A stretch of DNA of 64,000 bases from Haematobia irritans (taxonomy: Eukaryota; Arthropoda; Insecta; Diptera; Muscidae): NCBI RefSeq assembly GCF_050003625.1, contig NC_134397.1, positions 273,538,070 through 273,602,069 on the forward strand, read 5' to 3'. How positions within the stretch are numbered: position 1 is the stretch's first letter; each line of letters begins with the position of its first letter. Shown here one piece after another: positions 47,565-59,486 of the stretch. Made by a program: the position numbers and the translations under genes. The notes below the pieces were generated by a model that was given only the letters and a program-made list of their open reading frames with translations, was not told the origin of the DNA and did not search any database.

Positions 47565-48543
47565 AATTGTTTTTCATATTATTACAATAAGAATAAAATA
47601 GCCAAACCTACTTAGCATACTAACCTCATGCTTCTGAATTTTGTATTCGCGATACAATAAATGGTCAAGTTGGACATATGAATGAACTCTATTGGCAAGG
47701 ACTTGCTTATAGTTTTAATATGGGGACATGGGAAAACACTCGTCCATAAAAATGTATGTGTATGAAAAATATTTCGATTTATTTACGAGTGCTAAAGAGT
47801 CTTTCGACATCCCCATTGATATCCTTCAAAGAATATGCTACGTGTGTATGTGTGTGTGTGTGTGTTGAATGCATACGTCTGAATTATAATCCTTAAAGAG
47901 TGGAATAAAAGTGCCAACACATGTGCACATCCAATCAAATAGCGATTCCTCTTTTACTTCACTTGTTCGGTCGTTTGCCCATATATCCTTTGCATGCACT
48001 CATACGTGGTATATAGGTGTGTGCATGTGTGTGTGTTTCACTTATATTACTGGTAAATATAATAAGAATATATCGCTCTTTTGAATATTTTTGAACGAAA
48101 TACTCTTCGTACTCATAGTCTGAAGTGGTAGACGACGGATGGACAAGGATGTCCATCATGTTCCTGTTAAAAAAAGGTACGATTCATCCGTAATGGCTTA
48201 AATGTCAAAGGAGATATAAGGGTGACTTGCAAAAAACATAAAAGTGGGTTCAATGACCACAATTCTGAGTAATGGTCAATCTTGTTTTACTAATTGGGAA
48301 TACGAAATTCCCCAATGACAGTTACACATACATACATACATACATATATATGGATTAGATTAACGAAACAAGAAATTCTGTTGAATTCTGGATGGCGATA
48401 TTGTACATTTGGGTGAGATATTCAAGGCTTCATTACATGACCCTGTGGTGCATTTTACTATATTGCAACATCATATCCCAAAAGTTTCAAAATTTGGATG
48501 GACTGTTAGTTAATATGACGATTCTAGAAAAAAGATGAAAAAG
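47526..48543. other. Unassigned 1 kb with microsatellites
   Basis: TG repeat at about 47841-47866 and an ACAT repeat at about 48323-48351. No gene recognised. Confidence 0.5.
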
Positions 48544-51162
48544 AACAAGTATATACGGCCGTAAGTTCGGCCAGGCCGAAGCTTATGTACCCTCCACCAT
48601 GGATTGCGTAGAAACTTCTAATGAAGGCTGTCATCCACAATCGAATTACTTGGGTTGCGGTAACACTTGCCGATGGCAAGGTATCTTAAAATTTCCTACC
48701 ACCGTAATATATACCACATAGTCCATACATGGTATATATTAAACTAAAAAAGGCCGATTAAATACGTATATAATTAAGTTTAAAGTTTCTATACAAATAC
48801 AAGTAAGTAAAGTCTAAAGTCGGGCGGAGCCGACTATATTATACCCTTCACCACTATGTAGACAATATTTGTGTTACCATCTCAACTACTTCAAATTTGC
48901 TGGGAGCTATATAAAGGTTTGCATTTCCAGATACAAATACTTTTAATGGAGGCAATTTTTTGTACTTTTACAAAAACTCTAGAATTAAAATTTAAATCGG
49001 CTAACGCTTTGGGATGAAACACAATGTTAATAAAAAAATATGGGAAATATGAAGCGAGAGAAATTTTAATGCAATTGTACAAAAGAGCATTTATGATTTA
49101 TCAGGTGATACATATGTATTCGAGATATAGGACCATTTTAGTAATATTTAAAATTTTTGCTACTTAGCAGTGGCGATTTTACAAGGATATTGGTTAGATC
49201 CCGCCAAGATATATGGCCAAGTGTGGGTTGTGATATTATTTGGTCAATTCGGGCGACTTGGAGCCTTAATTAAAACTCAACCGTTCTGTGGAAATTCTGA
49301 CATTACAGTGTTTAGAATATGACTAATATATGGGGAAATCATCACAGAATTTTGTTTCAAGTGTGGGAATTTTGGTCATATTTGTGTAAACCGGTAAAAA
49401 CGAATATATGGAGGCTTTATCTAAATCTGAACCAAATTAGATCAAACTTGCCAATGCTACTATTGTAATATTATTCTTATATTATACTATAAGTCTAATT
49501 TTGTATATAAATAAATAGATCAAACTTGACACACTTAAATATCATATTAAATATATTCTCTGTGGAAACTATCCAGTCGATTGGAGGAAAATCTCATTGA
49601 AAATGGGTCTAAAATATGAAACAGTCTACCATATTTCCCCAACTCCGGTGTACGTATATATGGGAGCTATATATAATCTGAACCGATTTTGACTAAATTT
49701 GACATGCATAGTTAGAATAATAATTCTGCAATCTCTGCAAAATTTCATGTAACTGGAGTATAACTATAGCCTCCGTGATCATATGAGTGTAAATCGGGCG
49801 AAAGATATATATGGGAGCTATATCTAATCTGAACCGATTTCAACCAAATTTGGCACACTTACCGATACTATTAAACGTACTCCATGTGACAAATGTGAAG
49901 GAATTCAGGGCAAAACTCTGGCTTTTGAGGCCATATAAGTCCAAATCCGACGAAAGATATGTATGGGAGCTATATCTAAATCTGAACCGATTTCAACCAA
50001 GTATGACACATTTACCGATACTATTAAACGTACTCCTTGTGCAAAATTTGAAGTAATTCAAGGCAAAACTCTGGCTTTTGAGGCCATATAAGTCCAAATC
50101 GGACGAAAGATATATATGGGAGCTATATCTAAATCTGAACCGATTTCAATCAAATTAACCAAGCATTGGAAGAATACCAACTCTACTCTCTGTGCAAAAT
50201 TTCACGAAAATCGGTAGTAAACTTTGGCCTCTGTTGTCATATGAGTCTAAATCGGTCGAAAGATATATATGGGAGCTATATGTAAATCTAAACCGATTTG
50301 GATAAAATTTTGCAAGTTTTTCGAGACTCATAAAATATTCGGATGTACGGAATATCTAAATCTGAACCGATTTTTTCCAAAATCAATAGCGATCGTCCTT
50401 GTTCCCCAAAACGACCCTGTGCCAAATTTGAGGACGATCGGACTTAAACTGCGACCTGTACTTTGCGCACAAAAATACATGAACAGACAGACAGACAGAC
50501 GGGCAGACAGACAGACGGACATCGCTAAATCGACTCAGAATTTAATTCTAAGACGATCGGTATACTAAACGATGGGTCTCAGACTTTTCCTTCTTGGCGT
50601 TACATACAAATGCACAAACTTATTATACCCTGTACCACAGTAGTGGTGAAGGGTATAAAAATGTTGACAACATTTTCTATAGAAGTAAAATTTGGAAAAA
50701 ATTTTCCATAGAAATAAAATTTGTAAAAAAATTTCTATAGAAATAACATTTGGAAAAAAATTTCTATAGAAATAAAATTTTGACAAAATTTTCTATAGAA
50801 ATAACATTTGACAATGTTTTCTATAAAAATAAAATTTTGGTAGATTATTTTTGGCTCGAGTGGCAACCATGATTATGAACCGATAAGGATCAATTTCTGT
50901 GTGATTGGGGATCGGCTATATACAACTATAGACCGATATGGACCAATTTTGGCATGGTTATTAGCGGCCTTATACTAACACCACGTTGCAAATTTCAACC
51001 GGATCGGATGAATTTTGCTCCTCCAAGAGGCTCCGGAGGACAAATCTGGGGATCGATTTATATGGGGGCTAGATATAATTATGGGCCGATGTGGACCAAT
51101 TTTTGCATGGTCATTAGAGAACATATACCAACACCATGTACCAAATTTCAGCCGGATCGGAT
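48544..51162 (+). mobile_element. Modular family A, split by family C
   Basis: Left module 48544-48798 with the hairpin TTCGGCC-A-GGCCGAA and 'aaactaaaaaaggccgatta'. The C element follows, then the A minisatellite resumes at 50662 ('ttctatagaagtaaaatttg') with two 153-bp units up to 'gccggatcggatc', where mariner sequence begins. The right end is not found. Confidence 0.8.
48799..50661 (+). mobile_element. Modular family C, full length (~1.86 kb)
   Basis: Starts ACAAGTAAGTAAAGTCTAAA, hairpin AGTCGGGCGGAGCCGACT, 'ttatacccttcaccactatg'. Units of 153 bp follow ('ggagctatatctaaatctga'), then the GACAGACAGACAGACGG tract near 50485-50520, 'cgactcagaatttaattcta', and the terminal hairpin TACCAC/GTGGTG, ending GGGTATAAAAA. 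Both flanks are the same A element, so the ends are well fixed. Confidence 0.9.
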
Positions 51163-51637
51163 CGGGCAGTGGACGCCCGAAAGAGGTGGTTACCGACGAA
51201 AACATCAAAAAAATCCACAAAAAAATTTTGAATGACTTTTAGCAGAGGCCTTAAAGGTATCAAAGGAACGTGTAGGTCATATTATTCATCAATATTTGGA
51301 TATGCGGAAGCTCTGTGCAAAATGGGTGCCGCGCGAGCTCTCATTTGACCAAAAACAACAACGTGTTGATGTTTCTGAGCGGTGTCTGCAGCTGCTAACT
51401 CGTAATACACCCGAGATTTTCCGTCGATATGTGACAATAGATGAAACATGGCTCCATCACTACACTCCTGAGACCAATCGACAGTCGGCTGAGTGGACAG
51501 CGACCGGTGAACCGTCTCCAAAGCGTGGAAAGACTCAAAAGTCCGCTGGCAAAGTAATGGCCTCTGTGACAATTATATGGCATTATTGGAGCGTTTGGAG
51601 GTCGAAATCGCGGCAAAACGGCCCCATATAAAGAAGA

Positions 51638-53875
51638 ACAAGTATATACGGCCGTAAGTTCGGCCAGGCCGAAGCTTATGTACCCTCCATCATGGATTGC
51701 GTAGAAACTTCTTCTAAACACTGCATTCCACAATCGAATTACTTAAGTCGCGGTCACGCTTGCCGATGGCAAGGTATCTTAAAACCTCGTAACACCATCT
51801 TCTAAATTGTATGTAAGTCCATACGTGGTATATATTAAATCAAAAAAGATCGATCCAATACGTATATAATTCAGTTTGACAAAGTAGACATAAAATTTTG
51901 ACAAAATTTTCTACAGAAATAAAATTTTAACAAAATTTTCTATAGAAATAGAATTTTCTATAGAAATAAAAATTTTGACAAAATTTTCTATAGAAAGAAA
52001 ATTTTGACAAAAATTTCTACAGAAATAAAATTTTAACAAAATTTTCTATAGAAATAAATTTTGACAAAATTTTCTATAGAAATAAAATCTTGGTAGATTA
52101 TTTTTGGCTCGAGTGGCAACCATGATTATGAACCGAATAAAATTTGAACAAAATTTTCTATAGAAATAAAATTTTGACAAAATTTTCTATAGAAATACAA
52201 TTTTGGCAATGATGAAAATTTTATTATGAACGGAATAAAATTTTAACAAAATTTTTTCTAGAAATAAAATTTTGACAAAATTTTCTATAGAAATAAAATT
52301 TTGACAAAATTTTCTATAGAAATAAAATTTTGGTAGATTATTTTTGGCTCTAGTGGCAACCATGATTATGATCCGATATGGACCAATTTTGGTATGGTCC
52401 TTAGCGACCATATACTAACACCACGTTCCTAATTTGAACCGGATCGGATGAATTTTGCTCCTCCAAGAGGCTCCGGAGGTCAAATCTGGAGAACGTTTTA
52501 TATGGGGCCTATATATAATTATGGACCGTTATGGACCAATTCTGGCACGGTTGTTAAAGATCATATACTAACACCATGTTCCAAATTACAACCGGATTGG
52601 ATGAAATTTGCTTCTCTTGGAGACTTCGCAAGCCAAATCTGGGGATCGGTTTATATGGGGGCCATAAATAATTATGAACCGATGTGGACCAATTTTTGCA
52701 CGGTTGTTAGAGACCATACACCAATATCATGAACCAAATTTCAGGCGGATCGGATGAAATTTGCTTCTCTTTGAAGCTCCGCAACCCAAATCTGGGGATC
52801 GGTTTATATGGGCGTTATATATAATTATGGACCGATGTTGACCAATTTTTGCACGGTTGTTAGAGACCATATACCAATACCATGTACCAAATTTTAGCCG
52901 TATCGGATGCAATTTGCTTCTCTTTGAGGCTTCGCAAGCCAAATCTGGAGATCGGTTTATATGGGGGCTATATATAATTATGGACCGATGTGGACCAATT
53001 TTTGCATGATTGTTAGAGACCATATACCAACACCATGTACCACATTTCAGCCGGATCGGATGAAATATGCTTCTCTTAGAGGCTCCACAAACAAAATCTG
53101 GGGATCGGTTCATATGGGGGCTATATATAATTAAGGACCGATATGGACTAATTTTTGCATGGTTGTTAGAGACCATATACCAACATCATGTACCAAATTT
53201 CAGCCGGATCGTATGAAATTTTCTTCCCTTTGAGGCTCCGCAAGCCCAATCTGGGGATCGGTTTATATGGGGGCTATATATAATTATGGACCGATGTGGG
53301 GCACTTTTTGCATGGTTGTTAGAGACCATATACCAACACCGTGTACCAAATTTCAGCCGGATCGGATGAAATTTGCTTCTCTTTTAGGCTCCGCAAGCCA
53401 AATCTGGGGATCGGTTTATATGGGGGCTATATATAATTATGCACCGATCTGGACCAATTTTTGCATGGTTGTTAGAGACCATATACCAACACCATGTATC
53501 AAATTTCAGCCGGATCGGATGAAATATGCTTCTGTTAGAGGCTCCACAAGCCAAATCTGAGGGTCCCTTTGTATGGGGGCTATACGTAAAAGTGGACCGA
53601 TATGGCCCATTTTCAATACCATCCGACCTACATCGATAACAACTACTTGTGCCAAGTTTCAAGTCGATAGCTTGTTTCGTTCGGAAGTTAGCGTGATTTC
53701 AACAGACGGACGGACGGACGGACGGACGGACGGACGGACGGACATGCTTAGATCGACTCAGAATTTCACCACGACCCAGAATATATATACTTTATGGGGT
53801 CTTAGAGCAATATTTCGATGTGTTACAAACGGAATGACAAAGTTAATATACCCCCATCCTATGATGGAGGGTATA
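51638..53875 (+). mobile_element. Modular family A, complete (~2.24 kb), inside mariner
   Basis: The only A copy whose two ends are both defined by a known host sequence: mariner reads 'ccccatataaagaag', then 'aacaagtatatacggccgta'. On the right, 'gatggagggtat' is followed by 'aaaaaagtgttgttccacc'. Any target duplication is hidden in the A-run. In order: hairpin TTCGGCC-A-GGCCGAA, left module, minisatellite (51890-52335, interrupted by two 'atgattatgaac' blocks), array (52380-53580), GACGGAC tract, terminal hairpin. Confidence 0.9.
52380..53580 (+). repeat. Family A 153-bp tandem array
   Basis: About eight units with 'atggaccgatgtggaccaat', 'tagagaccataccaacacc'-like and 'tcggtttatatgggggctat'. 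Stops interrupt the frame in some units, so only two- to three-unit stretches are open (for example 53267-53560). Confidence 0.9.
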
Positions 53876-54253
53876 AAAAAGTGTTGTTCCACCAAGACAA
53901 CGCACCGTGCCAGTCATTGAGAACGATGGGAAAAATTCATGAATTGGGCTTCGAATTGCTTCCCCACCCACCGTATTCTCCAGATCTGCCCCCCACCGAC
54001 TTTTTCTTGTTCTCAGGCCACAAAAGGATGCTCGCAGGGAAAAATTTGGCTACAATGAAGAGGTGATCGCCGAAACTGAGGCCTATTTTGAGGCAAAACC
54101 GAAGGAGTACTACCAAAATAGTGTTAAAAAATTGGAATGTCGTTATAATCGTTGTATCGCTCTTGAAGGGAACTATGTTGAATAATAAAAACTAATTTTG
54201 ACAAAAAAAGTGTTTTTCTTTGTTAGACCGGGGACTTATCAGCCAACCTGGTA

Positions 54254-54353
54254 GACCCCCTACGACGAAGAGTTTTCAAAGTAAACTATTATATTTGATT
54301 CATGGTGGTGGTTATTTAAGATTCGGCCCGGCCGAATTTACTGCTGTATACTT
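54254..54353 (-). mobile_element. Family B left-end fragment
   Basis: In reverse: 'aacaagtatacagcagtaaa', 'ttcggccgggccgaatctta', 'accaccaccatgaatcaaat'. Only the left module survives, joined to the mariner 3' end. Confidence 0.8.
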
Positions 54354-54544
54354 GTTTTAAAATAAAATTAAAAAAGAAATTTTGTTAAAAAAAAAGTTTT
54401 CAATTAAAATATTCATTGCGAATTAAATAAAACACATATATTTATAATTAAAAATATAATTGAAATTTTTTCAGAAATAATTAAGTAAATGTTGACTCTA
54501 ATCGCAAGAAAAATCCAACTGTCAAATCCAACAATCAGAAAATT

Positions 54545-54727
54545 TATAAGTACACTCCAAAAAATTTACTAAGATTCAAAGATTTTGACCTTCTTTAAGG
54601 AATATGGTATTGATTTCGAACCAAGATGCTGCTTCTTTAAGATGGGGAGCTATCTAGCTTTAAATCTAAGCTCTATGAAATTAGGACACAGATCTCATGT
54701 TTGAAATTGTTTTCTCTTTGGGATATA
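54545..54727 (+). mobile_element. Family L fragment
   Basis: Matches 40835-41066 ('gattttgaccttctttaagg', 'cacagatctcatgtttgaaa') and ends at the TA where the DD37E copy b is inserted. Confidence 0.6.
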
Positions 54728-56012
54728 AAGGGTTATACGGTCAAAATTTGGTCAATATAAACTTGACGTATTTCTTTCAATTTTGCATTTAAAAAACACC
54801 CCCTGAACACCCCTCATTTTGAAGGTGTGTGTGTGTAGAATGTTGCTCCTATTTTGATTTTGGAATTCACTCTTCAGTTGTCAAAACGCCGTCCAAGCAA
54901 GAAGAGTAGCGTATCAAAATTTTGCTCGCGCATCGCGAAAATCCGAGCTACTCGCACGCAAAGCTGACAAAATCGCTAAAAGTTGCCAAATCAACCGTTA
55001 AAAATGTAATTAAAGTGTTTGGGGATCGTTTGTCGACAGCCAGGAAGCCTGGATCGGTGGGGAAATCGAAAACCGGAAGCCGCTGAGACGACAAAGAGAG
55101 TTGCCGGTAGTTTCAAGCGAAACCCTAACCTCTCTCTCTCCGAGATGCCGCAAATAAGCTGGGTGTATCGTCTACAACCGTGCATCGAGCCAAAAAACGA
55201 GCCGGACTATCGACCTACAAGAAGGAGTGACTTCAAATCGCGATGATAAACAAAATACGACGGTCAAAGCGCGATCCCGGAGGCTGTAGACGACGATACT
55301 GACGAAGTTTGACTGCGTGGTAATGGATGACGAAACCTACGTCAAAGCCGACTACAAGCAACTTCCGGGACAGGAGTTTTATACGGCAAAAGGAAGGGGA
55401 AAGGTAGAAGATATTTTCAAGCACATAAAACTGTCAAAGTTCGCAAAGAAATATCTGGTTTGGCAAGCCATCTGTACCTGTGGCTTGAAAAGCAGCATTT
55501 TAATAGCTTCCGGCACTGTCAATCAAGAAATTTACGTGAAAGAGTGTTTGAATAAACGTCTGCTGCCTTTCCTGAAAAAACACGGTTGTTCCGTACTGTT
55601 TTGGCCGGATTTGGCATCTTGCCATTACGGTAAAAAGGCCATGGAGTGGTACGCCGCCAACAACGTGCAGGTGGTTCCCAAGGACAAGAACCCTCCCAAC
55701 ACGCCAGAGCTCCGCCCAATTGAGAAATACTGGGCTATTGTCAAGCGGAACCTAAAGAAGACCAAAAAAACTGCTAAGGACGAGCAGCAGTTCAAGGCAA
55801 ACTGGATTTCTGCGGTGAAGAAGGTGGACAGGGTTGTGTCAAGCGTGAGGCCTGGCAATTCGGATTTGGAAAAGCGAAAGCCTAACTGAATATTTTTCCT
55901 GAATTTTATACTAATTGAACTTGAAAAATAAATTTAATTTGATTTTTTAAATAAACGATTTCACCGATTTACACGCGTTTTCCCTTGACCAAATTTTGAC
56001 CGTATCAGCCTT
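54728..56012 (+). mobile_element. ITmDD37E-type element, copy b (dead)
   Basis: Ends AAGGGTTATACGGTCAAAAT and, in reverse, AAGGCTGATACGGTCAAAAT, flanked by TA (54726-54727, 56013-56014). 1285 bp. Same structure as the intact copy at 62078-63365. Confidence 0.95.
54896..55889 (+). pseudogene. DD37E transposase pseudogene, copy b
   Basis: The start codon has become ACG (54896-54898) and a Gln codon soon after is TAG (about 54926). One-base and two-base insertions near 55060 and 55135, and a one-base loss near 55226, disrupt the N-terminal half. From 55317 the frame is open to the stop at 55889 and keeps all three acids (MDDETYVKADY, FWPDLASCHYGK, ELRPIEKYWAIVK). A deletion near 55832 removes about six codons of the C-terminus. 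A truncated catalytic domain could still be translated, but without the DNA-binding region it should be inactive. Confidence 0.9.
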
Positions 56013-56014
56013 TA

Positions 56015-57721
56015 TAAACCATCTATTCATGTGTAAATAAAAATCACTTAAAAAGTCAGTAAAAATAAAAAAAATATTTTCTTATTTCAAAAAATTAAAC
56101 CAAGGATAAAAAATCCTCAAAATAAGTATTAGCCTATATTTGAAGCTTTTTTATCTATAATCCAAAGAGTCAATATCTCAGTTAATTTAAAGATTAAAAA
56201 TACAACTAATATTTGATTGTCTCAATTTGTCTCAAAATCCATTAAATTTGTCATTGAAGCAATTAAAAAATTAATTGATAGAGAAATCAAGTAAATTTTT
56301 AATTTCTAATTAATGCTGTAAGGCAATTAAAAAAATATATAAATTGGATCAATCAATTTCGTGATTGGATCAGAATTTTTTCTGTAATAAATTAAAAGGG
56401 TGGCCGTTCCACGATTCATTGGAGACCACCCGAATACCCATAATTCCATTACGTGTCTTAAATAAAGATTCAACTTTTAACGAAGGTAAAATGCAATCCG
56501 ATTTTTCCCAATGCATTCAGACATGATGGCCTTTCTGTAATTTTACGCTTAACATTGTTAAGTATTCCATGCTCTTCATCCTCTTAAGCTCTGATTTTAA
56601 TAAAAAAAGGGAAAAAACGTAAGCCTCACTCCCAAAATCTGTCAGGCGAGAACATTGGACTTTATATTGTGGATAATTAATACGGATGCTTTTCAATAGG
56701 CAGAGACAAGCGTATTACAATGTCACATTCCAACCATTGGTATTTTCAATTATGGTTTTTCTGATGTACTTCATTGAACAATGGAGCAAATTAAAATAAA
56801 CAACAAATGTGAATGATCACAAACTGCATTATTACAAAGGGTGAAAAAAATTAATTAATTTTTTCTTTCTTCATTAATATGCAGGCATGTAAATTAGGCG
56901 GAAAAAGTTTTTTCTTGTTTGCTTATATTGTTAATATTTATTTAGTTATTATGGCCTTTTAGCTATCAAAACATTTATTTTGTTATTAATTATTTACATA
57001 TTTAATTGCTCAATTTTTAAGTCATTATGGTAGATTAGTTATTTCGCTGTAAAGTTATTTGCAAAGGCCAGTTAATAAAAATCTAAAACTAATATTAATA
57101 AAATAGTAATATTAGTAAAAACAAAATAGCCTTAAGTGGTAAATTCTTAAAATATTCAAAAATTAAATAATAAAATTTTTAATTGAAAAAAAAATAATGT
57201 GTACTTTTTATATAATACTTCGTTTGCTGTTTTTCAATATCCATTATTATTTTATTTGTAAACTTCAATAGCGTTATTGTAACTTCTTTTGTTATTATAA
57301 AGATTCCAGAAATTCGAGGGTGCAACTCGTGCATATAGAGTTGCGCCCTCGAATTTAGCCGCCCATAACTTCAGCACACACCATTAATATTTTCGGCTTA
57401 ATCTTTTCTAGTAAAATAAGTTAGCGTGATTAGGATAATTATCATACTTAGTTTTTAGACATAAAGTGGAAGTAATTTTAGGAGAAAAAATTACAAATTC
57501 TGCTAAGATGAGAAAGCCTTTATGCGCCGTTCAGACTATACGTTTATGCGGACCGAATTTCTGTATTTATAAAGAGTCTTACAATGTGGCCGAACGCTAA
57601 ATAAGGTAAGTAATTATTTATTGTATTATTATTTATTTATTTATTTATTAATAATTATTTTATCTTCAGATGAGTTTTTTAATAATTATAGTTGGTTATT
57701 TCTTTGGATTTGCGCTAAGAG
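56015..57721. other. Unassigned 1.7 kb
   Basis: Near 56150-56390 lie AATTAAAAAATTAATTG-type repeats related to 28914-29475. 56400-57720 shows no gene; it includes the hairpin at 57312-57354 and TTATTTAT-rich sequence near 57620-57660. Confidence 0.45.
57312..57354. repeat. 17-bp GC-rich hairpin, 9-base loop
   Basis: ATTCGAGGGTGCAACTC pairs with GAGTTGCGCCCTCGAAT; 16 Watson-Crick pairs plus one wobble, loop GTGCATATA. It stands out from the AT-rich surroundings. It could be a short structured RNA, an element terminus or a scrap of a foldback repeat. Confidence 0.8.
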
Positions 57722-59486
57722 TTTTTATACCATGCTCCACACTGTGGAACAGGGTATTATAAGTTAGTGCATATGTTTGCAACACACAGAAGGAGACGAG
57801 ATAGACACATGGTGTCTTTGGCAAAAATGCTCAGGGTGGGCTCCTGAGTCGATATAGCCATGTCCGTCTGTCCTTGAACACATTTTTGTAATCAAAGTCT
57901 AGGTCGCAGTTTTAGTCCAATCGACTTCAAATTTGGCACAAGTATGTGTTTTGGCTCAGAATACAACCCTATTGATTTTGGAAGAAATCGGTTCAGATTT
58001 AGATATAGCTCCCATATATATATTTCGCCCGATATGGACTTATATGGCCCCAGAAGCCAGAGTTTTAATGTGCTTAAAATTTTGCACAAGAAGAACAATT
58101 AGTACTATAGTCAAGTGTACCAAATTTTATTGAAATCGGTTCAGATTTAGATATAGCTCCCATATATATTTTCGCCCGATATGGACTAATACGGTCCCAG
58201 AATTTTTTACCCCAATTTGGTTGAAATTTTGCACAAGGAGTACAATTAGTAGTGTTTTTTTTTATTGAAATCGGTTCAGATTTAGATATAGCTCCCATAT
58301 ATATCGTTCACCCGATTTACACTTATATGACCACAGTGGTCAATCTTTTACTCCGATTTAATTGAAATTTTTCACAGGGAGTAGAATTAGCATTGTAGCT
58401 ATGCGTGCCAAATTTGGATGAAATCGGTTCAGATTTAGATATAGCTCGTTCACCCGATTTACACTCATATGACCACAGTGGCCAATCTTCTACTCCGATT
58501 TAATTGAAATTTTTCACAGGAAGTAGAATTAGCATTGTAGCTATGCGTGCCAAATTTGGATGAAATCGGTTCAGATTTAGATATAGCTCCCATATATAGC
58601 TTTCGCCCGATTTACACTCATATGACTACAGAGGCAAATTTTTTGCTCCGATTTAGTTGAAATTTTGCACAGGGAGTAGAATTAGCATTGTAGCTGTGCG
58701 TGCCAAATTTGGTTGAAATCGGTTCAGATTTAGATATATCTCCCATATATAGCTTTCGCCCGATTGACACTCATATGACCACCGAGGCCAATTTTTTGCT
58801 CCGATTTATTTGAAATTTTTCACAGTGAGTAGAATTAGCATTGTAGCTATAGGTGCCAAATTTGGTTGAAATCGGTTCAGATTTAGATATATCTCCCATA
58901 TATAGCTTTCGCCCGATTTACACTCATATGACCACAGAGGCCAATTTTTAACACCGATTTAGTTGAAGTTGTGCACAGGGAGTAGAATTAGCATTGTAGC
59001 TATGCGTGCCAAATTTGGTTGAAATCGGTTCAGATTTAGATATAGCACCCATATATATGTTTTTCAGATTTCGGTCAAAATACCAAAATTTTCCTTGTTA
59101 AATCGCCACTGCTTAGTCGAAAAGTTGTAAAAATGACTCTAATTTTCCTGAATTTCTAATACATATATATCGAGCGATAAATCATAAATAAACTTTTTTT
59201 AAAATTGCTTCAGATTTAAATGTTTCCCATATGGTTTTACTAACGTTGTGTTCCACCCTAGTACATTAGCCGACTTCAATTTTGAGTCTATAGATTTTGT
59301 AGAAGTCTATCAAATTCTGTCCAGATCGAGTGATATTTAAATTTATGTATTTGGGACAAAGCTTTATATATAGCACCCAACACATTTGACGGATGTGATA
59401 TGGTATCGAAAATTTAGATCTACAAAGTGGTGCAGAGTATAATATAGTCGGCACCGCCCGACTTTAGACTTTCCTTACTTGTTTTT
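57722..59486 (-). mobile_element. Modular family C, near full length
   Basis: Terminal hairpin in reverse (TTTTTATACCATGCTCCACA ... GGGTAT), a short GTCCGTCTGTCC tract, then about nine units with 'gaaatcggttcagatttaga' at 58562, 58715, 58868 and 59021 (exactly 153 apart). The left module follows ('tcgaaaatttagatctacaa', hairpin 'agtcggcaccgcccgact', 'ttccttacttgtttttaat'). Confidence 0.9.

Larger units (their letters stand above)
51163..54185 (+). pseudogene. Mariner transposase pseudogene (Himar1-like)
   Basis: Starts mid-protein at SGRPKEVVTDENIKKIHKK. A deletion and frameshift follow (stop near 51240), then open from about 51293: the linker motif AKWVPRELSFDQKQQRVD and the first catalytic Asp in RYVTIDETWLHHYTPETNRQ. 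About 75 bases are deleted after GKVMASV. The family A insertion separates this from the second Asp (VLFHQDNAPCQS, near 53880) and third Asp (SPDLPPTDFFLFS). Mariner enzymes are DD34D; one codon is lost after the second Asp, so the spacing here is one short. A frameshift follows at 'cacaaaagg', and the C-terminus CIALEGNYVE ends at the stop 54183-54185. The protein would have cut and pasted mariner DNA; this copy is dead. Confidence 0.9.
51163..54251 (+). mobile_element. Himar1-type mariner, 5'-truncated and split
   Basis: Two parts, 51163-51637 and 53876-54251, read as one irritans-subfamily mariner. The 3' end AGACCGGGGACTTATCAGCC followed by AACCTG (from 54225) is the inverse of the Himar1-type terminal repeat as I remember it; TA follows at 54252-54253. 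The 5' terminal repeat is missing. Confidence 0.9.

Noticed and set aside
52380..53580. Regular array considered as a CRISPR-like array
   Set aside because: Units are contiguous 153-bp tandem repeats without unique spacers, in a eukaryotic repeat context.
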